The translations under genes were made by a program, and so were the position numbers. 13,957 nucleotides of DNA from Spirochaetota bacterium (GTDB lineage Bacteria > Spirochaetota > Brevinematia > DTOW01), in the NCBI GenBank assembly GCA_028276145.1, contig JAPYWX010000027.1:1-13957 (forward strand), written 5' to 3'. This document shows, in pieces, positions 1 through 7,562 of the stretch; the stretch's first letter is position 1; each line of letters starts with the position of its first letter. Under the pieces are notes generated by a model. It made no database searches. It saw only the letters and a list, made by a program, of their open reading frames with translations, and had not been told where the DNA came from.

Positions 1-1
1 G

Positions 2-593
2 TTATAAGAGTTCTTTGCCATCTTTTACGACTATATCTATTTCGTACTCTTTGTGAATGACTTTATCGCCTAACTTAATTTCCACCTTTTTATTCCATTT
101 TTTTTACATTTCCGCCCCAGTCTGATACTATTTTTTCAGCGAATTTTCTTACAGCGTTTTCTGCATCTATTCCCCATCTTCCACCTATGGCGTTTATCTT
201 GTTTGTTATTCTTTCGATGATGTTGTCTGCCCATTTATTAAATTTTTCATCGAATTCTTTTGATTGTTTTGCTAGTTTTTCGTCGAAGTCTCTTGACTGT
301 CTTGCTAGTTTTTCGTCGAACTCTCTTGATAATTCTTCTCTCAGTTTTATTAGTTTTTCATCGAATTCTTTTGACTGTTTTGCAAGCTTTTCGTCGAAGT
401 CTTTTGATAGTTTTTCTAACTTTTCGTCGAAGTCTTTTGATTGTTTTGCTAGAGCTTCGTCTAGGTAGGTTTTTGTTAGGAGTTTATCGGAGTATAGTCT
501 GAGGATGGTTCTGTTGAGTTCCATTGCGAAGTCTTCATCTTCTCTCACGAGTTCTAATATTTTTTTCTTTAATTCTTCTGTTTCGATACTCAC
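2..593 (-). pseudogene. DUF3782-like coiled-coil protein with broken PD-(D/E)XK-type C-terminus
   Basis: The intact frame (593 to 90, GTG start, 167 residues) has a helical N-terminus, then a charged coiled coil at residues 48-121 made of 11-residue repeats (FDEKLAKQSKE type), then the segment INAIGGRWGIDAENAVRKFA, typical of the DUF3782 family. It stops after GGNVKKME. If one A is removed from the A8 run (T8 at 98-105 on the + strand), the frame continues as VKKWNKKVEIKLGDKV and then EYEIDIVVKDGKELL, which is what precedes the EIK motif of PD-(D/E)XK-like folds. That frame meets TAA at 4-2, just before the expected catalytic E-x-K, so there is a second lesion or a natural end. The family is often linked to nuclease-like folds, but its role is not established. 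No Shine-Dalgarno sequence is visible before the GTG. The family call is from motif recognition only. Confidence 0.65.
231..452 (-). repeat. In-gene 33-bp (hendecad) coding repeats
   Basis: This stretch encodes residues 48-121 as about six successive 11-residue units, each with F-D-E-K-L/F at the same phase. The unit FDEKLIKLREELSRE is 15 residues (11+4), which keeps coiled-coil geometry because 11 and 4 are both near-integral helix turns. The DNA is repetitive at 33 bp (ttcgtcgaa/tcatcgaatt recurs), so slippage and misassembly are possible. Confidence 0.8.
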
Positions 594-662
594 ACAATTA
601 ATATAATCAATTATCGATAAATTTTACAGGCTTGCTAAACAGGCTATGCCTCTCTTCATCAA

Positions 663-687
663 TAGGGTGGGTGCTTCATAGCACCTT
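663..687 (+). repeat. 25-bp hairpin-containing direct repeat, copy 1
   Basis: The core is GGTGC-TTCATA-GCACC, a perfect 5-bp stem with a 6-nt loop. The whole 25-bp element recurs at 741-765 with two substitutions. Confidence 0.7.
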
Positions 688-740
688 CTTATTTGAATAT
701 TCTAGAGAGTGAAGAGAAACGAAGTCTCTTTTCAAGTAAG

Positions 741-765
741 TAGGGTGAGTGCTTCATAGTACCTT
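741..765 (+). repeat. 25-bp hairpin-containing direct repeat, copy 2
   Basis: This differs from copy 1 (663-687) at two bases. The inner stem becomes GTGC-TTCATA-GTAC, in which one G-C pair is replaced by G-T. That pair is a wobble in a + strand transcript, so the inner stem can still form. Confidence 0.65.
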
Positions 766-856
766 TCTAAATTGAGTGCTTAAAGTACTTAATGCTTAAT
801 GACGCTCCTTTATTAGGATAAGGTAGACAATAGCCTCTTGTTATACTCTGGAGAGC

Positions 857-895
857 GTAGAGAGGTGAAGCCTCTTGGAGGCAAAGCCTCTCTAC
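857..895. repeat. Long two-part intergenic hairpin
   Basis: The outer stem GTAGAGAGG (857-865) pairs perfectly with CCTCTCTAC (887-895). A symmetrical 4/4 internal loop (TGAA/AAAG) separates it from an inner stem GCCTC (870-874) and GAGGC (878-882) with a 3-nt loop. No T-run follows, so it is not a classical intrinsic terminator. The GCCTCTC arm also occurs at 648-654 and in the hairpin at 11401-11425. Confidence 0.75.
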
Positions 896-954
896 ATTAA
901 ATGGGGTGGGCGGTTGGGGAATTTCTAAAATTGATTTATTGTGAAAGAAATAAA

Positions 955-971
955 AACAGGCATAGCCTGTT
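955..971. repeat. Perfect 7-bp hairpin AACAGGC-ATA-GCCTGTT
   Basis: It has a perfect 7-bp stem with a 3-nt loop. Bases 958-971 are the reverse complement of 638-651, so the two sites can also pair over about 300 bases. A second small hairpin, AAGAGT-CAAA-ACTCTT, follows at 983-998 and slightly overlaps the -35 of the operon promoter. Confidence 0.7.
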
Positions 972-996
972 GGATTTCCCAAAAGAGTCAAAACTC

Positions 997-1025
997 TTGA
1001 AAGTGATGTAGGGTTTTTTTATACT
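997..1025 (+). promoter_or_regulatory. Sigma70-type promoter of the surface-protein operon
   Basis: TTGAAA (997-1002), a 17-base spacer, then TATACT (1020-1025). Transcription would start near 1032, giving a leader of about 38 bases before the ATG at 1070. The hairpin at 983-998 touches the -35 box and could affect access. Confidence 0.65.
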
Positions 1026-1069
1026 CTAGTTAAGTGTTGGAAGTTCCGACATTCCCTAGGAGGTGTTTT

Positions 1070-4034
1070 ATGAGGAGTTGGGTGATTTCAATTGTTTCTA
1101 TTTTGGTTATTTCATCTTTTGCATTCTCTTTTAGTGTTTCACCTCTTGCCTATGTTGAAAGGATTGGTGGTAGCGATGTTGTGAATTCTAGTGGTACTGT
1201 TTTGGTTGCTGTTGAAAACCCTTCTAATTCAGGTGAGCCTATATCAAAGATTGAGATATCTATACCTTCGGGTTTCTCTGTTTCTAGTGGTTCTTTGAGT
1301 GTTTTGGGTGAAGGGAGTGGCTCTGTTTCTGATGTCAGTGGCTCTGTTGTTGTTAACTTTTCTTCTTACCTTAAGCCAGGTTCTAGAGCTTATGTATTTT
1401 TAAATGCTAATAATCCTTCCTCAGCTGGTAGTTATACTTGGTATGTTACTGCTTATGGTATCAGTGGTAATCCTGTAAGTGCGGGTGTATATCCCGGTAA
1501 ATCAATAACATTGAATGTTGTTTCCTCAACAGGCTTTAGGAATATTCCTTATGGTAAAGTGGTTTTGTCTAGAGGTAATAATGCTGCGGCTAGCGGTATA
1601 AAGCAAGTTAGTATAGCTAATACGACTTACGAGTACATCCTTTATAACCCTATAGATTCAGGGGAAACTATAAATGAAATACTTCTTAAAATACCTCCTG
1701 CTTATGCTACTGTTGCCGGTACTACTATAGTTGTTTCTAACATTATTTTGGGTACACAGTTGGCAAGTGTAACGCCTGGAGCAATTGCTGCTAACATTCA
1801 GAAAAACATAAGTATAACTAACTTATCCATAGCACCTGGAAGTTTTGTTTCTATTTCTGTTTCTTTGCTTACGCTTCCTGCTGCTGCGGGTAATTATCCT
1901 TGGGAGCTTTGGGCTAAGGGTGCTAGTAGTGGGCAGTTTGTTAAGGTTTTGGACTGGCCCGGAATAAGTAATGCTCAGGTCGCTACTGTTATAGCTGCAC
2001 CTGCTGCAGGATGGTATATGGATGTTTTCCCATACTATGATATCACATCTAAAACAATTGGGTGGAATACAGCTGGTAGCTCAAATAATGTCTATAGGGT
2101 CAATTTGTGGAAAACTGCTGCATGGGGTACTACTAGTAATCCTTATATTGAGTTCCCATCAAGTTACGATCTTTCTTCGTCTGGTGTTACAGCGATACAA
2201 ACAAATGGTGCTGGTGTTGTCACTACTTCTTTTAGAGTATACCAAGTTTCAGGTTTATGGCGTGTGAGTAACTATATAAGTGCTGCTGGGTGCTGTTAAC
2301 AATAACTACTTCTATTCTATCACGAATGTTATTAATAAACCTACACCTGCAGTTGATACACTCAATTTAACTGTTGGTGATGGTGTGACAGTTGGTTCTG
2401 TTGCTGGTGCTTATGATAGGACTATTTATTTATTACCTCATCTCTTTATTAGTAATTCACCAGCGTACGGTATTGATGTTATTGGTGGTAGTACAAACAC
2501 TAATGCCACCGCTACTTACTTGTTTGTTTTTAGGAATCCAACGAATTCAGGTGATGCTGTTGATAAAATAACAATTTCTGTGCCTGCTGGATATTCAAAT
2601 GTTGATGTTGTTTGGAGTAATATTTCTGTTCTCAATAGCAGTGCTATTATTAGTTCAAGTAATATAGTTCAGCCGTCTGCTACGGCTGGTAGTATTGAAA
2701 TTGACTTTAGTGCTTCTAATCCTCTAGGTGAGGGAGGTGCTATATACATTCCTATAGTGGCTATTAATCCTACTAATGCTGGTGCTAAAGTTTGGGGGTG
2801 CTCTTTCTCAGGACTTAGAGATGTTACGAATATCACCGCTACTAACATTATTCAAGGTATGACTAATAGAGTCACTATTGTTGCTGTTGCTCCTTCTGGT
2901 GATGGTACTAACTATGTACCTACTAATGCTGTTTCTACTAATAAGTCTTCTGATGATATAGCATGGCTTATTGTTACAAATGGTGCTTTTGCTGATACGA
3001 GTATAGTAACGATATCAAGGATTACTAATTATCCCACTCCTACATCTTCACAGAGTAATTCTTATAGGTTTGTGGGTAATGTTTACGAGTTTAATTCTAC
3101 TTTAGCACCTCAGAGACCTGTAAAGGTGAGAATTTATTTCTCTAACGCTACAACTAATTTCTTGAATCCTAGCAATGTTATTGCTAACCTAAAGATTGCC
3201 TATTATGATCCAATAAGTAGTAATTGGGCTGTTAATGCTTCTTCTGTTGTTGGTGATGGGTATGTTGAAATGGATACTCTTACATTGGGGAAATTCTGGA
3301 TTTGGGAAGCTGTTAGTGGTGGTGGCGGTGGGCTTACAAATGCTTTTTCAGTTGGCAAGGCATCAGGTGGCACTATCTCTTTGGGTAAACTAAAAGTTGA
3401 GATACCTGCTAATGCTCTCGTTCAGGATACATGGGTTATTGTTGATACTCTTAACACTAATTTGTCATTCCCATCTTATCTTGTTAAGATAAGTGATATA
3501 TATTCAATTGAATCAACATCTGCTTTGAATTCTTCTGCTACGATTTCCATATATTACACTGATGAAGATGTTAAAGGTAGGGTCATTGATAGGTTAAGAA
3601 TAGCTTTCTACAACAACGATACCAAGGAATGGGTAGTTGTGCCTTCTACTGTAGATAAGGTTAATAAGAGAGTTTATACAAAGACATTACATTTCTCTTA
3701 TTGGACACTTGTTGAAGATAGGACACCTACTTCTGATTTGGTTTCATCTGTTTACATTTATCCTAACCCTGCAAAAAGTAGTTTGAAGATTTCTTTCTCG
3801 CTTAATGAGATGTCTACAGTATACATTTCAGTTTACGATGCTAGCGGTAATAAGGTTAAGGTTATTAAGAATGGTGAGGTTATGAATGCTGGGCTCAATG
3901 AGATAGAATGGAACTTGAACAATGAGTTTGGTAATGCTGTTATTAATGGTACTTACTTTGTGAAGGTTGATGTTAAGTCACTTTCGTCTGGTGCTACCTT
4001 TAGTAAGGTGTACAAAGTTTTTGTTGCTAAGTAA
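1070..4034 (+). CDS. Large exported repeat protein with ZU5-like and FlgD-type C-terminal domains (frameshifted)
   Basis: Start chosen at ATG 1070, not the earlier 1034, because AGGAGGTG (1058-1065) precedes it and the protein then begins with a signal peptide (MRSWVISIVSILVISSFAFS). The frame ends early at 2299, but the +1 frame (open from 2280) continues it. Removing one G from GGG 2288-2290 gives SAAGAVNNNYFY and a product of about 987 residues. Repeated beta-sandwich-like units share NP-x-x-SG followed by IPxxY/F (residues about 50, 192 and 489); a degenerate one spans the break. A ZU5-like stretch (GGTISLGKLKVEIPANAL, about 756-885) precedes a C-terminal Ig-like domain (YPNPAKSSLKISF onward, about 892-987) of the FlgD/T9SS-sorting type. 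It is Ser/Asn/Val-rich with few charges. It is probably secreted or surface-exposed and is first in the operon; the ligand is unknown. The domain names are inferred from motifs. Confidence 0.75.
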
Positions 4035-4046
4035 GGAGGTGGTTTT

Positions 4047-5204
4047 ATGAAGAGAGTAATTTTTGTTTTAGCTTTGGTTGTTTTGGCTTTTGGATATACT
4101 TATGCAAGTGATCCGCTTTTTGGTAGTTTTTACAAAGGACTTATCGCTAACGATGTTAGCGTTATAAAAGGAATTGATAATGCCGGCTTGGGGCTCTTAC
4201 AGAATCCTTTTGATATTGCTTATGCTAGGAATTTTGAATTCAATGTGTCTATTGGTATTTTGCCTTATGATAGGTTTTTGGCTTATGGGAATGCTAGTTT
4301 AAGCTTGGAAAGGATTACAGGAGTAAGCTTTTTGGGTGGTATTGGTTTGTCAGTTGTTTATTCAGGTATCAACGGAATTGAACTTTTTGATGAAAATGCT
4401 GGTAGTTTGGGTACTTACAGTAGTAGTAGTTTTGGTTTTTTGGCTTCTCTAGGTAGTAGTTTGGCTCAATTTGTGGGTATTCCTTTTGATTGGGGATTAA
4501 ATGTGAAGTATTCTTCGGATAGTATGTATGACATTTCGGGAAGTGGTTTAGGAGTTGATTTTGGAGTTGCTTTTAGTCCTGTGAGTACTCTAAAGGATTT
4601 GGGCTTTAAAGTTAATTTGCTTGATGTTTACTCATCAAAGACATGGAATACTGGTACATCTGAAATGATACCTCTTACTCTTAATGTTGGTGCTTTTTAC
4701 TCTTTGTTTGATGATAGTTTGCTCATTTCACTTGACCTCTTTAATTCTGGTAGGTATAATGAAGTTTTTATGTTTAAGGACGTAGGGGCTTCGTTAGGTG
4801 CTGTGTATGTTCCTAATCTTAATTTGATTATAAGAGGTGGTGTGAAGGTGAGTAGCGAAGTTGTGGCTTTTGTTGGTGTTTCTTATAGACTTGATTTTGG
4901 TAAGGTTGATTATGTTGGTTCTTTTGATGGGTTGGGGTTCAATAACTTTGGTTCTCTGAGTTTCAATGTTGGTGCTCCGAAGTTCGTAGCTAAGTCAATT
5001 AGTCCGGAGGTTGCTAAGAAGAAGGAGGAGAACCTTAAGGCTAGAGAGAATGAAGCTTTTGCTAAGGCAATGGTTTACTTTGCCAATAAAGAGTACAAGA
5101 ATGCTAAAGTTGAGCTTGAGAATGTGCTGAAGATAAATCCTAACAATAACACTGCTAAAGCTATGCTACAGAAGATAGAAGAAATTCTGTCTTTAGAGGA
5201 ATAG
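4047..5204 (+). CDS. PorV-like outer-membrane beta-barrel protein with C-terminal TPR
   Basis: The product has 385 residues. A strong AAGGAGGTGG (4033-4042) overlaps the upstream TAA and precedes the ATG by 4 bases. An N-terminal signal peptide (MKRVIFVLALVVLAFGYTYA) is followed by DPLFGSFYKG and about 290 residues of alternating aromatic/Gly/Ser beta-strands, as in PorV/PorQ or UPF0164-type barrels of spirochaetes and Bacteroidetes. After the barrel (about residue 330) a charged linker (KKKEENLKARENEAFAKA) leads into a TPR-like helical pair with the typical motif KEYKNAKVELENVLKINPNN. The barrel would sit in the outer membrane with the TPR tail probably in the periplasm. It directly follows a protein with a FlgD/T9SS-like C-terminal domain, so it may be that protein's outer-membrane partner (inference). 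The family call is from overall pattern, not a search. Confidence 0.65.
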   Translation: MKRVIFVLALVVLAFGYTYASDPLFGSFYKGLIANDVSVIKGIDNAGLGLLQNPFDIAYARNFEFNVSIGILPYDRFLAYGNASLSLERITGVSFLGGIGLSVVYSGINGIELFDENAGSLGTYSSSSFGFLASLGSSLAQFVGIPFDWGLNVKYSSDSMYDISGSGLGVDFGVAFSPVSTLKDLGFKVNLLDVYSSKTWNTGTSEMIPLTLNVGAFYSLFDDSLLISLDLFNSGRYNEVFMFKDVGASLGAVYVPNLNLIIRGGVKVSSEVVAFVGVSYRLDFGKVDYVGSFDGLGFNNFGSLSFNVGAPKFVAKSISPEVAKKKEENLKARENEAFAKAMVYFANKEYKNAKVELENVLKINPNNNTAKAMLQKIEEILSLEE

Positions 5205-5231
5205 TGGAGGGGGTTTTAAAAGGAGGTGTTT

Positions 5232-6047
5232 ATGAGGTGTATAAGGTTTTTAAGTTTTGTTGTGATTATTGTTTTTGCTCTTAGTTTTGTAGCTTTTGCT
5301 GTTTCTGATGAAGCTAAACAGCATTATGATACTGCTAAATCTCTCTATGTTGCCGGTGATACGGAGGGTGCTATTGCTGAGCTAGAAAAAGCTCTAGCTA
5401 TAGATCCTAACTATGAGCAAGCTAAGAAGCTTTATGAGAAGTTAGGTGGTGGAAAGAAGAAAGAATCTCAAACAGTGGTATCTCAGCAACAGGCTCAAGC
5501 GCAAGGTCAACAGATTCAAATTAGTGGTGGTTCTGTAATGGATAGAGAAGCTTTGAAAAACAATATTGCTTTGGTTCTCTCAAATTCAGTTGGACAGATG
5601 AGAAGTGAGATATTCATTTTGATTAATGACAGCGTTAAGGAGTCTTTTGACGAGATGTTAAAGAGTGCTGCAAGGAATGAGGTTAAGGCTGCTTTGAAAC
5701 AGGCAATATTTGAGGTGATGAAGGAAGTTCTAAAGCAGGAAATAAATTATTCTGTAGATACTATCAGGAAAGAAGTGGGGGTTTCTGAGGTTTCTTCTTC
5801 AAGTGTGAATATTAATATAAGCTCAGGTGGGACTGAGCAGGTAGTAGGAAGTACTAATGTTACTTCAACAAGTACCAGTTCTTCTACTGACAACAAAGCT
5901 AAGGCTAGGGAGCTTTATGAAAAAGCTATAAAGCTTTTGGATGATGAGAATTATTCTTCTGCTAGAGAGTTGCTTATAGAGGCTAGTAAGTTAGACCCTG
6001 ACAATCAGGACATAAAGAAGGCTCTAGAGCGCATACCAACGAAGTAA
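5232..6047 (+). CDS. Exported TPR protein, periplasmic
   Basis: Start set at ATG 5232, preceded by AAGGAGGTG (5220-5228); the upstream GTG at 5226 lies inside that ribosome binding site. The product has 271 residues. A signal peptide (MRCIRFLSFVVIIVFALSFVAFA, cleavage probably after residue 23) is followed by a TPR at about 27-70 (YVAGDTEGAIAELEKALAIDPN). Next come a Gln-rich linker (about 79-96), a helical central region with many K/E and a Ser/Thr/Asn-rich linker. A second TPR lies at about 224-268 (SSARELLIEASKLDPDNQ). It is likely a periplasmic scaffold. Its TPRs resemble the tail of the preceding barrel protein, which suggests a shared complex, but no partner is shown by sequence. It sits 27 bases after the barrel gene. 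Confidence 0.75.
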   Translation: MRCIRFLSFVVIIVFALSFVAFAVSDEAKQHYDTAKSLYVAGDTEGAIAELEKALAIDPNYEQAKKLYEKLGGGKKKESQTVVSQQQAQAQGQQIQISGGSVMDREALKNNIALVLSNSVGQMRSEIFILINDSVKESFDEMLKSAARNEVKAALKQAIFEVMKEVLKQEINYSVDTIRKEVGVSEVSSSSVNINISSGGTEQVVGSTNVTSTSTSSSTDNKAKARELYEKAIKLLDDENYSSARELLIEASKLDPDNQDIKKALERIPTK

Positions 6048-6053
6048 GCTGTG

Positions 6054-6788
6054 ATGAAACATAGAATACTTTTTTCTGTTTTTCTTGTAATACTTATTTT
6101 AGTAGTTAAGGTTTGTTCTTATGCTGTTGATGTTGGCAATATAAGTGATGCATTGCTGACTTTGAGGGAAAAAGCCGAGAGGGGGGTTAGTTATTTTATA
6201 ACTGGTGATTATGAAAATGCCATTACTAGCCTCAATGAGGCTATAAATTTTGCTGATGGAATTATAAGTGCAATTTCTAATGAAAGTAGTACTTATGAGG
6301 TTTATTCTGAAGAAGTGTTGAAATTTGTACCTGACAAGAGTGAACTGATAACAAGTATTAGGAGGTACACTACTGAGGCGGTGAAGGCTTACATAGTTGG
6401 TAGAATTGATAGAGTTATAGAAAAAGTTCTAGCGATTCAGAATATTCTTAAAATTGTTTTGAACAAAGCGATTGAAATTCAATCTTCTTCTGAGAAGTCT
6501 AAAGCTAGTAGTGATGGTAAGTCTAATGTAACTAATCCTGAAAAAGAGGTTTTGACTCAAATCAAGGGGCTTGGTGAGAAGTTGTATTCTACGCGAGTGA
6601 GAGTTATTAATGTGACTAACATCGTTAGTAAAACTAATGTTATCGTTCACGAGGAGAATGTGTTTTCTACCAAATATCTATGGTATGTTGTTGGTGGATT
6701 TGCTTTTGTTTTTGTTGTTTTGCTTTTGATTTTCCTGAGGTATAGGTTTGTGAAGAAAAGGATGGAAGATTTATCGGATTTGTTATGA
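6054..6788 (+). CDS. Bitopic membrane protein with periplasmic TPR-like region
   Basis: The product has 244 residues from ATG 6054; GTG 6051 is an equally possible start. No Shine-Dalgarno sequence is visible, so translation probably depends on coupling to the gene ending at 6047. An N-terminal hydrophobic helix (residues about 5-24, ending CSYA) may be a signal peptide or anchor. The helical region includes a TPR-like motif (YFITGDYENAITSLNEAINFADG, about 43-65) and a Ser/Lys linker. A clear transmembrane helix lies at about 207-228 (WYVVGGFAFVFVVLLLIFL), followed by a short positively charged tail (RYRFVKKRMEDLSDLL) that the positive-inside rule places in the cytoplasm. The stop overlaps the start of the ParA gene (ATGA at 6785-6788), implying coupled expression with it. 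The function is not recognised. Confidence 0.7.
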   Translation: MKHRILFSVFLVILILVVKVCSYAVDVGNISDALLTLREKAERGVSYFITGDYENAITSLNEAINFADGIISAISNESSTYEVYSEEVLKFVPDKSELITSIRRYTTEAVKAYIVGRIDRVIEKVLAIQNILKIVLNKAIEIQSSSEKSKASSDGKSNVTNPEKEVLTQIKGLGEKLYSTRVRVINVTNIVSKTNVIVHEENVFSTKYLWYVVGGFAFVFVVLLLIFLRYRFVKKRMEDLSDLL

Positions 6789-7549
6789 CGAGAGTGATTG
6801 CTATTTCAAATAGAAAAGGTGGTACTGGTAAAACGACTACCACTGTTAATCTTTCTTCGGCTTTTGCTATTTTTTATAGAAGTAAAGTTCTTCTTGTAGA
6901 TGTTGATTCTCAAGCGAATGCCACGATATCGTTAGGGATTATACCCAACTCCCCTGATAGGTCTGTTTTTGGTGTTTTGAGTGGTAGGACAAAAGTACGA
7001 GATGCTATAGTTGGTACGGAAGTGCCAAATCTTTATCTTTTGCCTTCTTATGTTAACTTGTCAAAGGTTGAGCCTGTTTTATTCTTCAAGAAGGATGGGG
7101 AGTATTTGCTTAAGAAATTTCTTGAAGAGGTCATTAATGAATTTGAGTTTGTTATTATTGATTGTCCGCCTAATATAGGTATGATGGGGTTGAGTGCACT
7201 TATTGCTGCTAATGAGGTGATAATACCAATAAGGTATGATTTTTTGTCTATGGAAGGTGCTAATCAAATGTTCAATACTCTTCATAAGATAATAGAGAGG
7301 AAGAACAAAAATCTTAAAATAGATGGAGTATTAATTACTCACTTTGATGAAAGCATTAATAAAAATGTTAGTGATTATTTTGGTTCTGTTAGTGTCAGGA
7401 GGTTTTCAACTATAATAAGGTTTGATCCTTCCTTGGCTGAAGCTCCTAAGTATGGTAAACCTATATTTCTTTACTCTCCAGAAAGTAAAGGTGCTCAGGA
7501 TTACCTATCCTTAGCTAAAGAAGTTTATTCGCTTACATATTCTGTTTAG
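6785..7549 (+). CDS. ParA/Soj/MinD-superfamily P-loop ATPase, no ParB nearby
   Basis: The product has 254 residues, the usual ParA length. The deviant Walker A motif is KGGTGKTT, residues 11-18, with the signature Lys11 and P-loop Lys16. LLVDVDSQANATISLG (residues 36-51) carries the conserved Asp39/Asp41, and VIIDCPPNIG (123-132) is Walker B. ParA ATPases dimerise on ATP, usually bind DNA or membrane, and position plasmids, origins or protein complexes. The gene overlaps the stop of the membrane-protein gene by ATGA and lacks its own ribosome binding site. There is no ParB gene or evident parS in the window, so a role in positioning the envelope proteins encoded upstream is more likely than chromosome segregation (inference). 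A MinD-type amphipathic C-terminal helix is not evident. It ends just before a convergent gene. Confidence 0.85.
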   Translation: MTRVIAISNRKGGTGKTTTTVNLSSAFAIFYRSKVLLVDVDSQANATISLGIIPNSPDRSVFGVLSGRTKVRDAIVGTEVPNLYLLPSYVNLSKVEPVLFFKKDGEYLLKKFLEEVINEFEFVIIDCPPNIGMMGLSALIAANEVIIPIRYDFLSMEGANQMFNTLHKIIERKNKNLKIDGVLITHFDESINKNVSDYFGSVSVRRFSTIIRFDPSLAEAPKYGKPIFLYSPESKGAQDYLSLAKEVYSLTYSV

Positions 7550-7562
7550 CTAAGGTTAGCTA
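7547..7562. terminator. Palindrome between convergent genes containing both stop codons
   Basis: TAGCTAA (7547-7553) and TTAGCTA (7556-7562) form a perfect inverted repeat. It includes the TAG of the ParA gene (7547-7549) and, on the other strand, the TAA of the thioredoxin-like gene (7558-7556). It could act as a compact bidirectional terminator, but the stem is short and AT-rich. Confidence 0.4.

Larger units (their letters stand above)
594..1033. other. Gene-free, hairpin-rich intergenic repeat region
   Basis: I see no credible gene in these 440 bases; the minus-strand open frame at 767-991 runs through inverted repeats and has no ribosome binding site. The region holds a pair of 25-bp direct repeats (663-687 and 741-765), several hairpins (641-651, 712-730, 857-895, 955-971, 983-998) and a 14-bp inverted duplicate (638-651 versus 958-971). 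It ends in a promoter for the downstream operon. The hairpins may be REP-like elements, structured RNA or terminators; I cannot decide which. Confidence 0.7.

Noticed and set aside
767..991. Minus-strand open frame of 74 codons in the intergenic region
   Set aside because: It runs through hairpins and inverted repeats, has no ribosome binding site and resembles no protein.
1021..1069. Riboswitch in the operon leader
   Set aside because: The predicted leader is only about 38 bases and has no known aptamer pattern.
2280..2299. Programmed ribosomal frameshift at the surface-protein break
   Set aside because: I see no slippery heptamer or supporting downstream structure; an indel is simpler.
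2280..4034. Separate second gene starting at GTG 2280
   Set aside because: It has no signal peptide or ribosome binding site, and it continues the beta-repeat architecture of the upstream frame, so I treat it as the second half of one frameshifted gene.
6785..7549. Chromosome or plasmid partition locus
   Set aside because: There is no ParB gene and no recognisable parS; the 16-bp palindromes at 11550 are 4 kb away, in an intergenic gap between convergent genes, and do not match the known parS consensus.
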